Origin: Nymphaea colorata | Taxonomy: Eukaryota; Streptophyta; Magnoliopsida; Nymphaeales; Nymphaeaceae | Reading direction: 5' to 3' | NCBI RefSeq assembly: GCF_008831285.2 | Contig: NC_045140.1 | Span: 2,709,528 to 2,773,527 of the forward strand | Length of the DNA stretch: 64,000 nt | Shown: positions 13,201-24,760 of the stretch, in pieces | Layout: every line of letters begins with the position of its first letter | Numbering within the stretch: the stretch's first letter is position 1 | Notes under the pieces: model-generated | The model's database searches: none | What the model saw: only the letters and a program-made list of their open reading frames with translations | Told to the model about the DNA's origin: nothing | Made by a program: the position numbers and the translations under genes

Positions 13201-13700
13201 AGAAACCCATATTAGACAATGAAATAAATGCGGATACTTTTAATTGTATTCCGGTGGATAAGTTTAGTTAGAAAAAATACAAAAAGGTGCCTGAAGCTCG
13301 AACAGATTATAACAAATGTTGACTCAATAGGTGCAGAACTTATAAAAGCATTTTCGAAAAGCTGCTTATCGACCACAAAAATATAATTTTTGTATAAAAT
13401 AACAAATACCCTTAATTTCTAGAGAGAAAAATATTGTCTTTAAGTGGCCAATGGAATTGATTGAAATGGTTATCTATCCAAGGAATTTTTGTCAATTTAT
13501 ATAAAAAAATAATATACATTTTCTGTCAATAAGCGGCTCCTCGAGAATTTTTCATACAAGTGTATTCTCTTTAACTTATAAAAGTTGAACATTGATTTAC
13601 TATTTGCCAAAAAAGTTGGGAGCCTTTTTAAATTAATTTGTCTTCTATCTCCTGTTGATACCATTAATTTGCATAGCCAAAACCCTTTCTAAGGAGTACT
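10240..13700. other. Intergenic region, MITE debris
   Basis: No gene is recognised. An imperfect inverted pair (GCTGTTGTGTGCAAT near 11580 and the complement of GCTGTTGCGTACACT near 11840) suggests a decayed small DNA element of about 260 bp. A 22-bp block containing CAGAAGGTTTCCTTCT is repeated near 12070 and 12100. The text near 12555-12585 (ATCCAAACGGATCC) is typical of transposon ends. Confidence 0.35.
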
Positions 13701-13703
13701 TCT

Positions 13704-13880
13704 GCAGATATGAATTGATTTCACCACAGGTTCTTTATCAAGCAGATACTAATTGATTTCACCAGAGTCTCTATCATGTTAGTGAGAGGTTCATTCCTGC
13801 TGCCTTGAATGAGGCAGGAATGCAGTGGCCGACTTTCATGGTAGTTTCATGTTAGCGAGAGGTTCATTCCGGCTGTCCGG
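13704..13880. repeat. Two overlapping local tandem duplications
   Basis: A block containing ATTGATTTCACCA occurs near 13713 and again near 13750. A second block, CATGTTAGYGAGAGGTTCAT, occurs at 13775 and again at 13848, 73 bp apart. The second block also holds 9-bp inverted arms (CATTCCTGC / GCAGGAATG). Confidence 0.7.
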
Positions 13881-14915
13881 CCAGAACGAGGCAAGAAGAC
13901 TCTTCCATTACCCCTGCCTCAAGATTACCTGAACAAGTAACAAATTTCTATTTTTACCTGGCGTTTTCCACCGTAACAGGAGGACAGATCTGCGAGGGCA
14001 GTTTTCCTAAAACTCGACACACCTGGCGCAGCAAACTAAGCTAAACAACAGGCACCAATGATTCATGTTTTCTGAGCTTCTGTAAAAGTTCTTGCTATTT
14101 TTTTCTGTAAAAGTCCTTACCTACAACACTATCAGAGATTCCCTGAGGCATTTGGCAATGCTAAACAATGGGGACAAGTAGGCTCTACTTCAAGTTTCCG
14201 ACGACAATCACCTGACGCTTTCTACTGTTTGAAATTTTGAACATTTCTGTATGATTCTAAACGTCGAACATAACTGGCACTTCGTTGGTGCAATAAATTA
14301 ACGTTTTCACATCAACCAGACGTGGAAAGATGACATAAGATTGGCGTCACACATTGAACTATATATAGAACTACCATCATGTTCATCTCAACGGGAACTT
14401 TCTTCGTTAAAGAGGCACTTCGATTACTTAGTTGAGAAAAATAACTCAAGTACGTTTAACTGCTCTGATCGTGGTGGAGAAAATAAATCGTGGTAACGCC
14501 GAGAAGGAGAACAGTGGGGTGCGGAAGACACGTAGCATTTTATTAGGGGCACCGCCGTTTGGAAGTCGAATCATAACAAAGTCTCATGCGCTAAAGGAGG
14601 AGGAAAGAAAAAGAATGGGGTTGAAGCAAATAGAGGAGAGAGGGAGAGATGCGGAATGAATGGTAAAGACAACCGAATGTGTCACCATTCACCTCCATAC
14701 GTATGGCCTCTCGGTCGCTCTCCTTCCAAGGAGTAAAAAGGGTTAGAGAGAGAATGAGAGAGAAGAACCAGGGGGAGTCTTCTGCACTGTTCTAGATTGT
14801 TATCGAAAGGTCAAAATCTTGAAAGAAGGAAAGGTGCAAGAAGAAGTATTGTTTTTCGAAGGTGCTAGAGAGTTGAATGATAAGTTTGGGTGAGGATGGT
14901 GTAGAATGTACGAAG

Positions 14916-14917
<2 letters not shown>

Positions 14918-14953
<36 letters not shown>
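14918..14953. repeat. (GA)n microsatellite upstream of ABI3
   Basis: A GA run of about 36 bp ends 14 bp before a TATA-box-like TATAAAA. GA-rich tracts are frequent in plant promoters and leaders and can recruit GAGA-binding BPC proteins. That role here is inference. Confidence 0.9.
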
Positions 14954-14961
<8 letters not shown>

Positions 14962-14966
14962 GAAGG

Positions 14967-14979
14967 TATAAAATGCATG
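14967..14979 (+). promoter_or_regulatory. Candidate ABI3 core promoter: TATA box joined to an RY motif
   Basis: TATAAAA (14967-14973) is followed directly by TGCATG (14974-14979), the RY core bound by ABI3/FUS3/LEC2-type B3 domains. It lies about 800 bp before the chosen ABI3 start codon. If transcription begins about 30 bp downstream, the leader would be close to 780 nt. An ACGT-core (CACGTA) also occurs near 14530. Function is inferred from motif position only. Confidence 0.4.
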
Positions 14980-15400
14980 AGATATTCTATTAACCTTTTA
15001 GTGATTGTTTAGTTGGCGGATTAATTAATCTTCTTTGCATAACTGTCCTTGTGGTTATATAAGTGAGAAGCCATTGTTGCACAACCGTCATTTTCCTTCA
15101 CATGATAGTGTGTTCTGAGATACTACTGGATTTTGGCTCTCTTGGAGCTGCTTCATGGTAGGGGGAGGTTTACTTCCTGTGGTTTCACTCTGAGAAGAGA
15201 AACCAAAGCGACGGTTAATGGTTGGTCATCTTCTTCCTTTATTTGGAGACAAGAGGAAGGAAAATGTAAGGAGAGTTTTGGAAAATCTTTCCCTTAAAGA
15301 GTTTCTCAAACTTTGAGTAGGAATAAGGTGAGGAAGCGCCGTTAGAGTTGTATTCACTCATTTAATTTGCTGTTCATAGTTGCAGTCCTCGAAGAAGCCT

Positions 15401-15469
15401 ATGCAGTCAGTGTACTCACATAGTCTAGGGTCTCGTTGGCATATTGTTTTTTCCTCTCTTTTTTTTTAA
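15401..15469 (+). CDS. Upstream ORF 1 in the ABI3 leader (22 codons)
   Basis: ATG at 15401, stop TAA at 15467-15469, located 312 bp before the ABI3 start. It would lie in the leader if transcription starts near the TATA box at 14967. The peptide is not recognised. Its likely effect, if translated, is to lower ABI3 translation. Confidence 0.3.
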   Translation: MQSVYSHSLGSRWHIVFSSLFF

Positions 15470-15472
15470 TTC

Positions 15473-15589
15473 ATGTTTTTGGGGGTTGACTGTGCATATG
15501 AGAGAAGGTTTTTTGATTTCTGCATCTCTGAAGCGGGTTTGAGCATGACTCTTTTTCTGTGTGGTCTTTCTTTTTCCCTCTCTCAGTAG
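15473..15589 (+). CDS. Upstream ORF 2 in the ABI3 leader (38 codons)
   Basis: ATG at 15473, stop TAG at 15587-15589. It lies just downstream of upstream ORF 1 and ends about 190 bp before the ABI3 start codon. The encoded peptide starts MFLGVDCAYERR and is not recognised. Long leaders with upstream ORFs are known for ABI3-type genes, so regulation at translation is plausible but not shown. Confidence 0.35.
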   Translation: MFLGVDCAYERRFFDFCISEAGLSMTLFLCGLSFSLSQ

Positions 15590-15780
15590 TATCTGTGCCG
15601 AAACAGTGGAAGCTCAAAGTGGTTGTCTTTTGGAGGGAGGAGACAGGTCTTTTTCAAGGAAGGAGGGAGGCAGGCAGGGAAGGAAGGAAGGATAAGATTT
15701 TTAAGGGCAAGCGTGAGACTAGGGTTCTTTTACTGGTTGGAGCGAGTCAGCATCCGTTTGGACCGGCCATAACAAGAAAG

Positions 15781-18620
15781 ATGACGGATCCACAGAAACA
15801 GGAAGGAGATAACAGTAATAACAATGGCAGGAACACCCAAGTGGAGATGGATCACAGAGAGGACGACAAGAATATTGTCAACCCCCCAAATGAGGAGATG
15901 GTGAACGAATGGCCGGTCGATTGTGATCCCATAGACACAGACTTGCTCGGTGCAGTTGATGCGTCAAGCATATTCGACGATGTCCTCCCTTCCATTGCCG
16001 AGTTCCCCACCATGCGGTCATCATCACAGTCATCATCGTCCCTGTCATCGTCGTCGTCTTCATCATCTGCATGTAGTTCCTCCTGTTCATCCTCTCCATG
16101 GAGTATTGCTAAGAAAGAAGAGAATGACAGTTCTGTTAGGCAAAGTGGTGACCCGGCGGATTCTCTGGCGGCGAATTCCCTGGCGGCGCAGTCGGCGGCA
16201 ACAACCGCGGCCGGATGTTCGTCGCCTATGCTGGTGGTACCAAAGGAAGAACGGATGGATACTGTTCTTGATGGATTTGGAGAGATGGGCATACTGGACA
16301 CGGTTGATATCAGTTGGGACGCTTCCATGTTCCAAACTGACGTTAACCCCAACAGCTCTCAAGAGGAAGAAAACTGCTTCGCTGGGAGCCCACCGACCAT
16401 TTACGACGGCCAGCATGAGGGCCAAGAGAACGACAGCATCTCGTCTCAGGAATTAGCCCAAGTGTTCTTTGACTGGTTGAGATCAAACAAGGAATCCATT
16501 TCTCCAGAAGATTTGAGGAGCATAAGGCTGAAAAAATCCACCATAGAGAGTGCTGTCAAGCGCTTAGGGGGAGGGAAGAATGGGATGTTGCACTTGCTAA
16601 AGCTCATTCTTACTTGGGTGCAAAACCACCACCTGCAAAAGAAGCAGAAACAGTATTTACCTTCTTGTGATGACATTTCTAACATGCCTTGTTATTATCA
16701 ACAGCAGCAGCAGCAGCAGGGTTTTGGTTTGCCTAACACCAATTCATGGTGTCTGCCTACTGCTGCTTCCCCCTTTCGACAAGCACCTGTTTATGATCCC
16801 TGCATGGCTTCCTTCCCTACAGTTGTAGGTTACCCTAGCGTGGAAATGGGATATGGATTGCTTGGTGATCCCATTCAAGCATTCCCACTGGCTGCTTCTC
16901 CTCCTGCCCCTTGTGATAATCTTGTTGACGCAGGATCATGGGCTCAGCCCCATCAGTTCTACCCAGATGATGCTTCATTGATGAGCTTCCCTCCTGGATC
17001 TAGCAACAGCACCAATTACAACTCCATGGTGCAGCAAACGGATTGCATGTCCAAATCGGCGACGAAGGAGGCGAGGAAGAAGCGGATGGCTCGCCAACGA
17101 CGATTCCTTTTCCACCACAGGCACAGTAATGTTGCAGAGAAGACGGTGGTAATGGAGAATCACAGCAGTAATGGCAACCTAAAGGACAGATCTAATTGCA
17201 TGGTTTGGTCCTCTTCTTCACCGGCCAATCCTTCGCCGGAATGCCAGCAGGCGTTTCTCCGGCCGGCGCATGTGGACAGGCGGCAGGTAAGAACCCATCT
17301 TGCATGCTCTTTATGGAAGACTTTACTATATGTGATTGTTAGGGTTATATGACCTTATTCGGAACAACTTTCTGAAAAAATCTAAGTTACCAATCCTGTC
17401 CAACCATATATTTGTGCATACATTTTCCATTTTCATTAAAAATAATAGTACCATGGTCATGAATTGTATGATGTGGTTCAAACTTCGAAGTCCAGGTTTA
17501 TAGCTCCATACCTTGGATGCCAAAATTTGTTGGTGGGCTAAGGGGGTGCAGTTAATAAAACAATTCCAGCGTTCCCATGCAAACGAAATATCAGGAGACA
17601 TTTAATGCAGATCTTCATGGTTGCAGGGATTGAAGAGCGAGAAGAACTTGAGATTTCTTCTTCAAAAGGTGTTGAAGCAAAGCGACGTGGGCAACTTGGG
17701 TAGGATTGTACTCCCCAAAGTAAGCTCGAATCTTCATTTTATCCTTATTATGAGGAAAGCGGAATTCAGGAGCTTATTCGATATTGTGTATGACCAGAAG
17801 GAGGCAGAGGCGCATCTTCCTGAACTTGAAGCTAGGGATGGCATTTCCATAGCCATGGAGGACATCGGGACTTCTCACGTATGGAACATGCGTTACAGGT
17901 ACATATCTCTACTTTTCGTTGTGCAGCATTAATGATTTAAGCCTTCGTCTTTCCAGTTAATTAAGTTATAACTTCAATGCTAAGTCGTTGTGATCAAGCT
18001 TAAGATCGTTGCTGCTTTTTGCTTTTATGTTTTTCCTATGAAATAATACTTAATTTCCAAAAGAAAGGTTTATTTCAGGTTGCTTTTTCCTTAAGCTTCG
18101 TTTTCAATTAATGATCACATAAACGTGTGCAGATTCTGGCCCAACAACAAAAGTAGGATGTATCTCCTCGAGAATACAGGTAGCGGTGATGAGCGACATG
18201 ACACATGCATGCCTAACGCGTGTCATCTAGCTTCTGATATGCTTTTCATCAGATTCCTGTCCATGTTTACTGTTTCTGATTTTCTCTTCTTTTTTTGTTT
18301 CTTTCGACGTTGGTGCAGGTGATTTCGTGAGATCAAACGGCTTGCAGGAAGGGGACTTCATTGTCATTTACTCCGATGTCAAAAGTGGCAAATATGTACT
18401 CTCTCTCTCTCTCGCTCTGGATATGTCTGTGTTTTTTTTTTTTTTTTTTGAAACTACGGTTGTTCGTATCGCATGACAGTTGATAAGGGGGGTGAAGGTG
18501 CCATGCCAGGGTGCGAGCAAAGCTCAGATAAAGGTGCAGAAGACGCTGACGCAGAAGCCTTTTCAATCCGCTACTGTGGAAGTTTCTTCCTCTTCAAACA
18601 CGGGGTCAGTTCCTTCTTGA
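15781..18620 (+). CDS. ABI3: ABI3/VP1-type B3 transcription factor, six exons
   Basis: Nuclear transcription factor of abscisic-acid and seed-maturation programmes, binding RY (CATGCA) sites through its B3 domain. Exons: 15781-17286, 17627-17719, 17798-17898, 18133-18179, 18319-18395, 18480-18620. All junctions are GT-AG and phases agree, giving 654 codons (Arabidopsis ABI3 is about 720). Domains in order: acidic N-terminus; Ser-rich run (about residues 79-107); B1 domain from [12 protein letters not shown] (about 223-290); a polyglutamine run (about 307-313); the basic B2 motif [13 protein letters not shown] (about 428-441); then B3 (about 503-620) with [39 protein letters not shown] and GDFIVIYSD. 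The start was chosen as the first in-frame ATG; the frame is open upstream to 15559 but lacks an ATG. Intron 2 is only 78 bp. The C-terminal tail after LIRGVKV is short and Ser-rich, and its exact 3' end is less certain. Confidence 0.95.
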
Positions 18621-20660
18621 TATAGATAGATAGAGATAGATAGATCGGGCTCGAGGGTTCTGGGGTTTCCTCCTGATAGGTTCTTGTAAGCTTAGGTCTG
18701 TAGAAAGCGGATTCTTTTTCCTCTTCCCTTTTGGGAGTCAGGGTTTTCCTTTTAAATTTTCTTCCTGTGCTTCTCTTCGAGATGGTTGTGGGAGTTGCAG
18801 GAGGAGAAATGTAGTAATGGTCTTTGGTGGTATGATAATGCCATATCTTGTTTAACGGATTTCTTGTGCATAAAGGAACCGTTTTGGAAACTTTCATTGG
18901 CTTTTTATGCACATGCCGTTGATCTCTTTTCCTCGTTTTCTTTTTCCGGTCCTTGTTCCAACTTGGGTCCTCCGAATATGAAGCATATGTTTCTGTTTCA
19001 TTCTCAACACAGGACGACCTGCTCTTCTTTGTCAGTAAAGTATGAGATCAGGCATTTCAGTTATGAGCCTTGGTGACTTCTGGAATTAAAGTGTGTTTGT
19101 ATAAAAATGTTTCAGGGATATCTTCAAATCGCAGTAGTAGATTTAATTAACCGGTTTACACTTTTTATACACTGATTAATTGGCTGATCCGTATGTATTG
19201 AGCAAAAGTTCAACCTATTCGGGTAAATGATGAGCAAAAGTTTAACCTATTTCGGTATTCGGGTAAGCAAACAGGACAAAGGACGTGTAGGAAATGTTTG
19301 TGTCTATATTGACGAAAAATGCCCTTGGAGAATAGAGAAAAAAAAGAAGAAAAAGTAAAGGTTTGAGATTCAATAAAGTTTAAATTTGTATATAGCTAAT
19401 AATTATTTCTTATTTTATACCTATCATTATTTCATTCCACTTTCTGTCAATGATTTGCGGCATTCTCAGTCATTGTAGGAGATAATAATAAGTATAAGAT
19501 AATGACAAAAGTGTGAGATAACGATGGGATTAAGAATATTTATCATGCACATCTAATGTTAGGGCATTAATGTTCAGTTATGTTATACTCTGGTCAATTA
19601 TGCGGCCTTTCTTTCTGACAAAAGTAAATTATTATTTTTTATAAATGTACTTAAAATATTATTACCAATCTTTAAGCTTTTTTCTACCTCTGCCTCTACA
19701 TCTGCCTTTTGATCTTTCGCTCAAGGGTATAGCTGTCCAGCTACAATAGAACATTATCTAGAACAGAAATAATAATTTAGAGCGAAATGAAATAAGAAAG
19801 CAAGGGTGTTTACTTTATTTTCAACCTTATCTAGCATTATCTTAACTCAAACCTCATAGAAATTAATCAAACAAAGTTCCGTAACTAAAAATTATAGAAG
19901 TCTACTTAAATCTTCAGCAATTTGAAGACAATTAACACTTCAGCTCCAGATCCTACAAACTCCGACACTAATAAAAAAAAAAACTGTAAACACTTCTGTT
20001 TCACTTTAAAGTAATCCCAAAAGAAACCTATAAAAATAAAAAATAAAAAAACAAAATCAGAAAACAATGGCACCAAATATTTTATGTGGAAAAAAGCCAC
20101 AAACAGTTTTTAGAGTCACATCTCTGGAGTTTAGCAAAACTCCCTGACTTAGAAAAATCACCATGATAAACTCACCATTCCTCGTACCAGTACTGGTTTT
20201 AGACATGTAGTGTAGTCTCTGGGGAAGTTTTCCACTCAAACACAGATCTATTTCTGAAAGAGGGTTTCACGTATCCTTAAAAGAAATTGAATCCTTCTAA
20301 GCTCAGGTGTGTCATCGACAATCAATCTATATGCACCTTCCAAACTAGGGTGCAGATCCATGTGGTGCTCCTTGAAGTAGCCAATTTAAGAAGTCAATTC
20401 AAGAAAAGCTAGATGAACATAGCAGAATACCAAATTCAAGTCTCTTTGGTTTGTTAAAGAATCCATTTGATGGAAGCCCGATGTTTGCATGAATTCATAA
20501 ACTTTGTTGAGAGAAAATGATCAGGCATAGTTAGCGTGAGATACTCAGTCAGGTTATGGTAGGTATTCATATATAAAACCTTGCCCTAGAATTTAATCAA
20601 GGCATGGGTGCAGGCGTAGGTTCGGCACTCACATGTTTGTAGCATATTTGTATTCTTAAA
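18621..20660. other. ABI3 3' flank and intergenic DNA
   Basis: Directly after the ABI3 stop there is a (GATA)-like tract (18620-18650), then about 450 bp of plausible 3' UTR. No gene is recognised from 19.1 to 20.6 kb. A short phrase containing AGCAAAAGTT and AACCTATT is repeated at 19201 and 19231. Confidence 0.4.
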
Positions 20661-20686
20661 GAAGCAAGCCTTCATATGACAAGCCC

Positions 20687-21087
20687 ACTTTGAGCTTGAA
20701 CGCAACTCGAGCTTGTTAGAACAAGTTCGAGCTTGAACTTGACTAGAGCTTGATAGAACAAGCTTGAGCTCGACTCAACAATTCAACGCCGAGCTCAAAC
20801 TTGACTCATTTAACTTGTTTATGTGCATAAACATGTTTGTTTTTTCTAACTCGTTAATTCGTTTAACTAGATTAACTGGTTTAACTATTTTTTCATTATA
20901 ATTTAATATTTATCATGTAGTCGAGTTGAGCATAGTTTAAACAAGTCAAGTTCCAACAGCTCGAACTCAACTCGTTTAAAATTTCAAGTATGCATTAAAC
21001 TAGAGCTCAATTCGTTTATAAATAGGTCGAGTTTAAACGAGTGGGTTCGAGCCCAAGTCAAGCAGCTAGCTCGTTGTGCAGCCCTAA
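20687..21087. mobile_element. hAT-like MITE of the CGAGCTCGA family, left-truncated
   Basis: The body is made of repeated GAGCTTGA, ACTCGTTTAA and CGAGCTCAA phrases in both orientations. The right end is the complement of TAGGGCTGCACAACGAGC, nearly the same as the right end of the intact element at 45,748-46,237. No matching left end or target duplication was found. Confidence 0.65.
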
Positions 21088-21351
21088 AAAATTCCTCAAA
21101 TTTAGACTGGATCAGAGAAAATGATCCACGGGCCCGGCTTTTTCCCTTGGAAAAAAAAGTTGTTCCTGCTAATGCTCGAGCGTCGTCTCCCTTCCTGTCG
21201 TCTTCCGTCCTACTTAGCCGCACCGTTGAGCCCCAGGAATGACTCTCCTGAGCGGCACAGTCTTCGCCTCAGCGCTAGCCTCTCCCGCAAAGTCGGATGC
21301 CTCAGCCTCTTGTCCTCTCCGCCTGAGACCTATCTCACGGTAGACTCTCTC

Positions 21352-21630
21352 TGTAACACCCCAGAAGTTTAGTCTCGTATCGAAAATTGTGAAGAATCTT
21401 CAAGGGCTTATAATGGGAGACTATTAATGAGATGATTGTCCTGGTTCCTAGCCTTTTTAGGATTGAAACTGAAACTGCTAGGAGGCGGGTTGGGATCCGC
21501 CGAACCAGGGGCTCGAGCCCGAGAGTGGGTCGGGTTGTTACAGTGGTATCAGAACCGGTTTCAACACTCGGACTTGGGGTCCCACACGCACGGACACGTG
21601 TGCCTTAAGGGGGAGTGGGGGGTTGTTACA
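21352..21630 (+). mobile_element. TRIM-like mini LTR retroelement
   Basis: An LTR-like segment of 191 bp (21352-21542) begins TGTAACACCCC and ends GGGTTGTTACA, so it has TG...CA ends with inverted TGTAACA/TGTTACA. It is followed one base later by TGGTATCAGAACC, a primer binding site complementary to initiator tRNA-Met. About 50 bp of interior then reaches a purine-rich tract (AAGGGGGAGTGGGGGG), directly followed by GTTGTTACA, the last bases of an LTR. The second LTR therefore seems almost wholly deleted. The flanks (CTCTC / GTCTC) are compatible with a weak 5-bp duplication. There is no coding capacity. Confidence 0.55.
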
Positions 21631-22038
21631 GTCTCTCTCTTTCTCTGTCTGCAGAAATTCTATGTAAAGGCAAGCACAGAAAGCAACAGCAAATCCTTGG
21701 CGAACTCATATTTTAGTCGAGTAGAGATCTGATCGCTACCCAATACATGATGTGTGGCCCAAGTTGGGCAACACAAATCATTTCCTTACTGTTCGTCACA
21801 ATGATTAGATTCTGTCCAAGTGAAACGTATTTGAGATATCCACGATGTGGAATTCCTTCATGGAGAACGTGAGAGATGAGAGAAACGGGCGTTGGGCAGG
21901 AAAATGGCCAGTTCTATTCTTTTTCCCTTTCATTAAATGGTAATAAATATACAAAGGATTTACAACGTTTAGTTTTCAACCGTAGGAAAAGAAAAGCCTA
22001 ATTAAGGAGTGCTAAACAAGGAAGGAAAGAAGTGAGAC

Positions 22039-22111
22039 GTGCTGTCTTGAACGTTGGAAAATCTAGTCGTTTAGAGTATGCCACTTCTTGGTTCAACGTT
22101 CAAGACAGCAC
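22039..22111. repeat. Perfect 18-bp inverted repeat (hairpin)
   Basis: The left arm GTGCTGTCTTGAACGTTG (22039-22056) is the exact reverse complement of 22094-22111. The spacer is 37 bp. The arms do not obviously extend. Transcribed RNA would form an 18-bp stem. Confidence 0.9.
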
Positions 22112-22986
22112 AGCAAAGCTTTACAATTTTCAATTTCAATTTTATACTAAGTTTAACACACGATGGAAAAGAAGCCACGATCTGGAATGCCTTGTTACAT
22201 CTTTATGGTTGAATCAAGAGAATGAAGATGCAGAGCTTGTGTTTGTGAAAATGCTCTTAAGAAAAGCATGAATAAAGTTGTACATTATGCTCCGTAGGAT
22301 TCGGCTGCCATAATTGTAAAACACGGTCATCTGTGTTGAGCTTTCATCGGTTGCTTCACTGATTGGTATTCGGGCGGATGCAGTTGGGCGAGAGTTGGAT
22401 CTGCAGGTTAGTTTTTCTCAAGCACTTGCAGACTATATCTGCAACAACTCTCATAAAAAGTTCCTTCTTTTCCAACTCTGATTATATTGATTTTTCGGTG
22501 GGAAGTATACCTGACACTTTGATCCCACCTCTGATCTCAAGTGGCAACACTATCAAGTTGAGGACCTGCTTCCGTTACCTGTGTGACCTACACCTACATC
22601 AATGCCGTTTGTAATATGTTAACGGTCCTGTTTCTAGTGTGTTAACGGTCTAGTTCTTGATGAGTCATTTTAGAATTTTATCCTGAAAATTTTCCATGTT
22701 CATCAAACAGTTAGAATATTTTCAGAAATATATTTTCTGCATTCATCAAACACAACCTCAAATAGGAATGGGTGGAAAAAATTTCTCTTCCACCCTATTC
22801 CATGAACTTTTTCCGTGGTAAAAAGTCCATGGGCATCAAACACCCCCTTAAAGTAGTACATGTCAGCTTTTTATGTGTAGCTTTAAGCTACAAGAGGAAC
22901 TCAACATTTCTTTAAGCTTATGTATCCTTTTTGAACTTACAATATGCTGCTTGGAGCTCGAGGCACAAGAGTCTATGTACAGTCTT

Positions 22987-23088
22987 CAACAAGAGCATTG
23001 AACTCTTACTACTGCATAGCCAACAAGAGCATTGAACTCTTACTACTGCATAGCCAACAAGAGCATTGAAATCTTACTACTGCATAGC
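22987..23088. repeat. 34-bp unit repeated three times in tandem
   Basis: Units at 22987-23020, 23021-23054 and 23055-23088, each starting CAACAAGAGCATTGAA and ending TACTACTGCATAGC. Units 1 and 2 are identical, and unit 3 has one substitution. Confidence 0.95.
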
Positions 23089-23529
23089 CCCGAGGGGTGT
23101 TGTGTAGCTGCGCTAGTTGGTTGGTGAGAGTCTGGTTGTCAGTTTGGTTCTTGTTGGTGCTACTTTTTTATATTGCAAAGGATGACAAACACTACTCTTG
23201 AGTTGAAGGGATGAAGGGAGTAACCATAAATTCACCTAATCTTGATGCAATTTTGGATCTTATTGGATGCAATTCTGAACCTAGAGGCTGGAAAGGAAGG
23301 GGTGGACTTGCAGTTGAATTCCCTCCTGCTCACCCGAACTCTTAATTGATAGTATCAACAGGTGAATATTTTGCCATACTTGTTTATAAGACCTCAATTC
23401 TTGGAAATCCAAGTGTCAGGCGATGAGAATTGTAGGTGTTGGATGAAAGGTTAAGGAGAAAGCTTTGGAAACGCGGAGGCCACTCATTTAACACTTGGTC
23501 ATAGATAAGCAGGGGCCGGATGTTTGCAA

Positions 23530-24760
23530 GCTAGACACTGGCTTGGCACAATTTGCAGTGGAGAAGCAGGTGTTGGTTGGTTGTTTTGCAGTAGCAGCAC
23601 AAGGGCAGTGGGTCAGACGTGGAAGAGGTTAACAAGCAATTTGAGCCATTGAGAAAGGGTGCTGGATGAAGTGAAGGGGAGATCGAGCATGGAAAACATG
23701 GGATCTGATTTAGGTAAAGGTCTAGAATAGGAGAACGCAAATGAATGATCATTAACATGGCGAATTACCATAATCTTATTTAAAGCAAAGTAGCCTTTTA
23801 TGTTTGCCATTGTATCCCAAGAAAAACATGAAGATCAAGTTTGTCCTTACGATAAGCTTTCATATATGGATAACGAGCACTTCTGAACAAATCTTGTAGC
23901 TTGTAATGTAGTGAACTTCCAAACAATTTTTCAACAGATTTTTGCTGCCCAGACATATAAGATGGCAGACAACTGCAAGAAATTCAACAATGGACAAACA
24001 TAAAGGGCTAATATCACTTAGGCATATCTATGTGCTTTGACTCGTAAGCAAAGACATAGCTTCACTACATTTTGGTGTTTTCTTCCAACAATCCCATCCT
24101 GATCAAAGGTGTCTGGAGATGAACTTCTGTCACTGATTGCCATTAGTATCAAAACAAAACATGATCGAGAATACTTGATTTTCCTTTTTGAAAGCTGTTG
24201 CCACATCATACTTGTGGGCAAGAACATGTACTTCAAGTATATTTGGAGAAAATATAACAAAGTATGTATGTATGTTGTCAATGCTTGTTTATGTTTAGAA
24301 TGGGTATTGAGCCTTAAGCATTTGAGAAAATAAGATCAAGATGAGCAGAGTTTTTATGCATAAATTTGGGAAAAGATAATACCTGAGCTTTCCCTTAACA
24401 CAATCCTCACAAAATAGTTTTTTGATATTCCAATGATAAAGTAAACCAAAATTGTTCACAATTTCTCACTTTTAACCTGGGTAACCAAGGGATTGAAGCC
24501 AGCAGTCCAATCTTTAGCATGGGCAACCTTGTCTTCAGTGTCCTTATTGTCAAACTTGAACTTGTAGCAACGATTATGGCTCACTCTACACATAAAACTT
24601 TTCATTATCGCAAGATCCTTCACAGTACAAACATTTTGCTGAAATTCCATGGTAACTTGATTGTCATTAGTGAGCTTGTCGATAACGTTCAAGTTCTTAG
24701 TGATTTCAGGTGGATAAAGAGTACCTTCAGTAGAAATTTGACATTAGTTGAAATCAAATA
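23530..24760 (-). pseudogene. Decayed Ty1/copia pol remnant
   Basis: On the minus strand from about 24760 the text reads as the region between copia protease and integrase (KLTNDNQVTMEFQQN, VCTVKDL, near 24690-24620). Further down, after heavy decay, comes the integrase C-terminal signature (YRKDKLDLHVFLGYNGKH, near 23860-23800), then RHVNDHSFAF near 23750 and a Pro/Ser/Thr-rich stretch. Frameshifts and stops occur throughout. The reverse transcriptase was not found. No LTRs are recognised. Confidence 0.65.

Larger units (their letters stand above)
21640..23480. other. Intergenic region with hairpin and MITE debris
   Basis: No gene is recognised. The region holds the 18-bp inverted repeat at 22039-22111. 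A stretch at about 22700-22850 has self-complementary text (GGTGGAAAAAATTTCTCTTCCACC) and CATCAAACAC phrases typical of small DNA elements. The 34-bp triplicate lies at 22987-23088. Confidence 0.4.

Noticed and set aside
15852-16352. 166-codon open frame antisense to ABI3 exon 1
   Set aside because: It mirrors the Ser-rich coding region of ABI3. Its Asp-rich run is just the complement of the TCATCATCG repeat.
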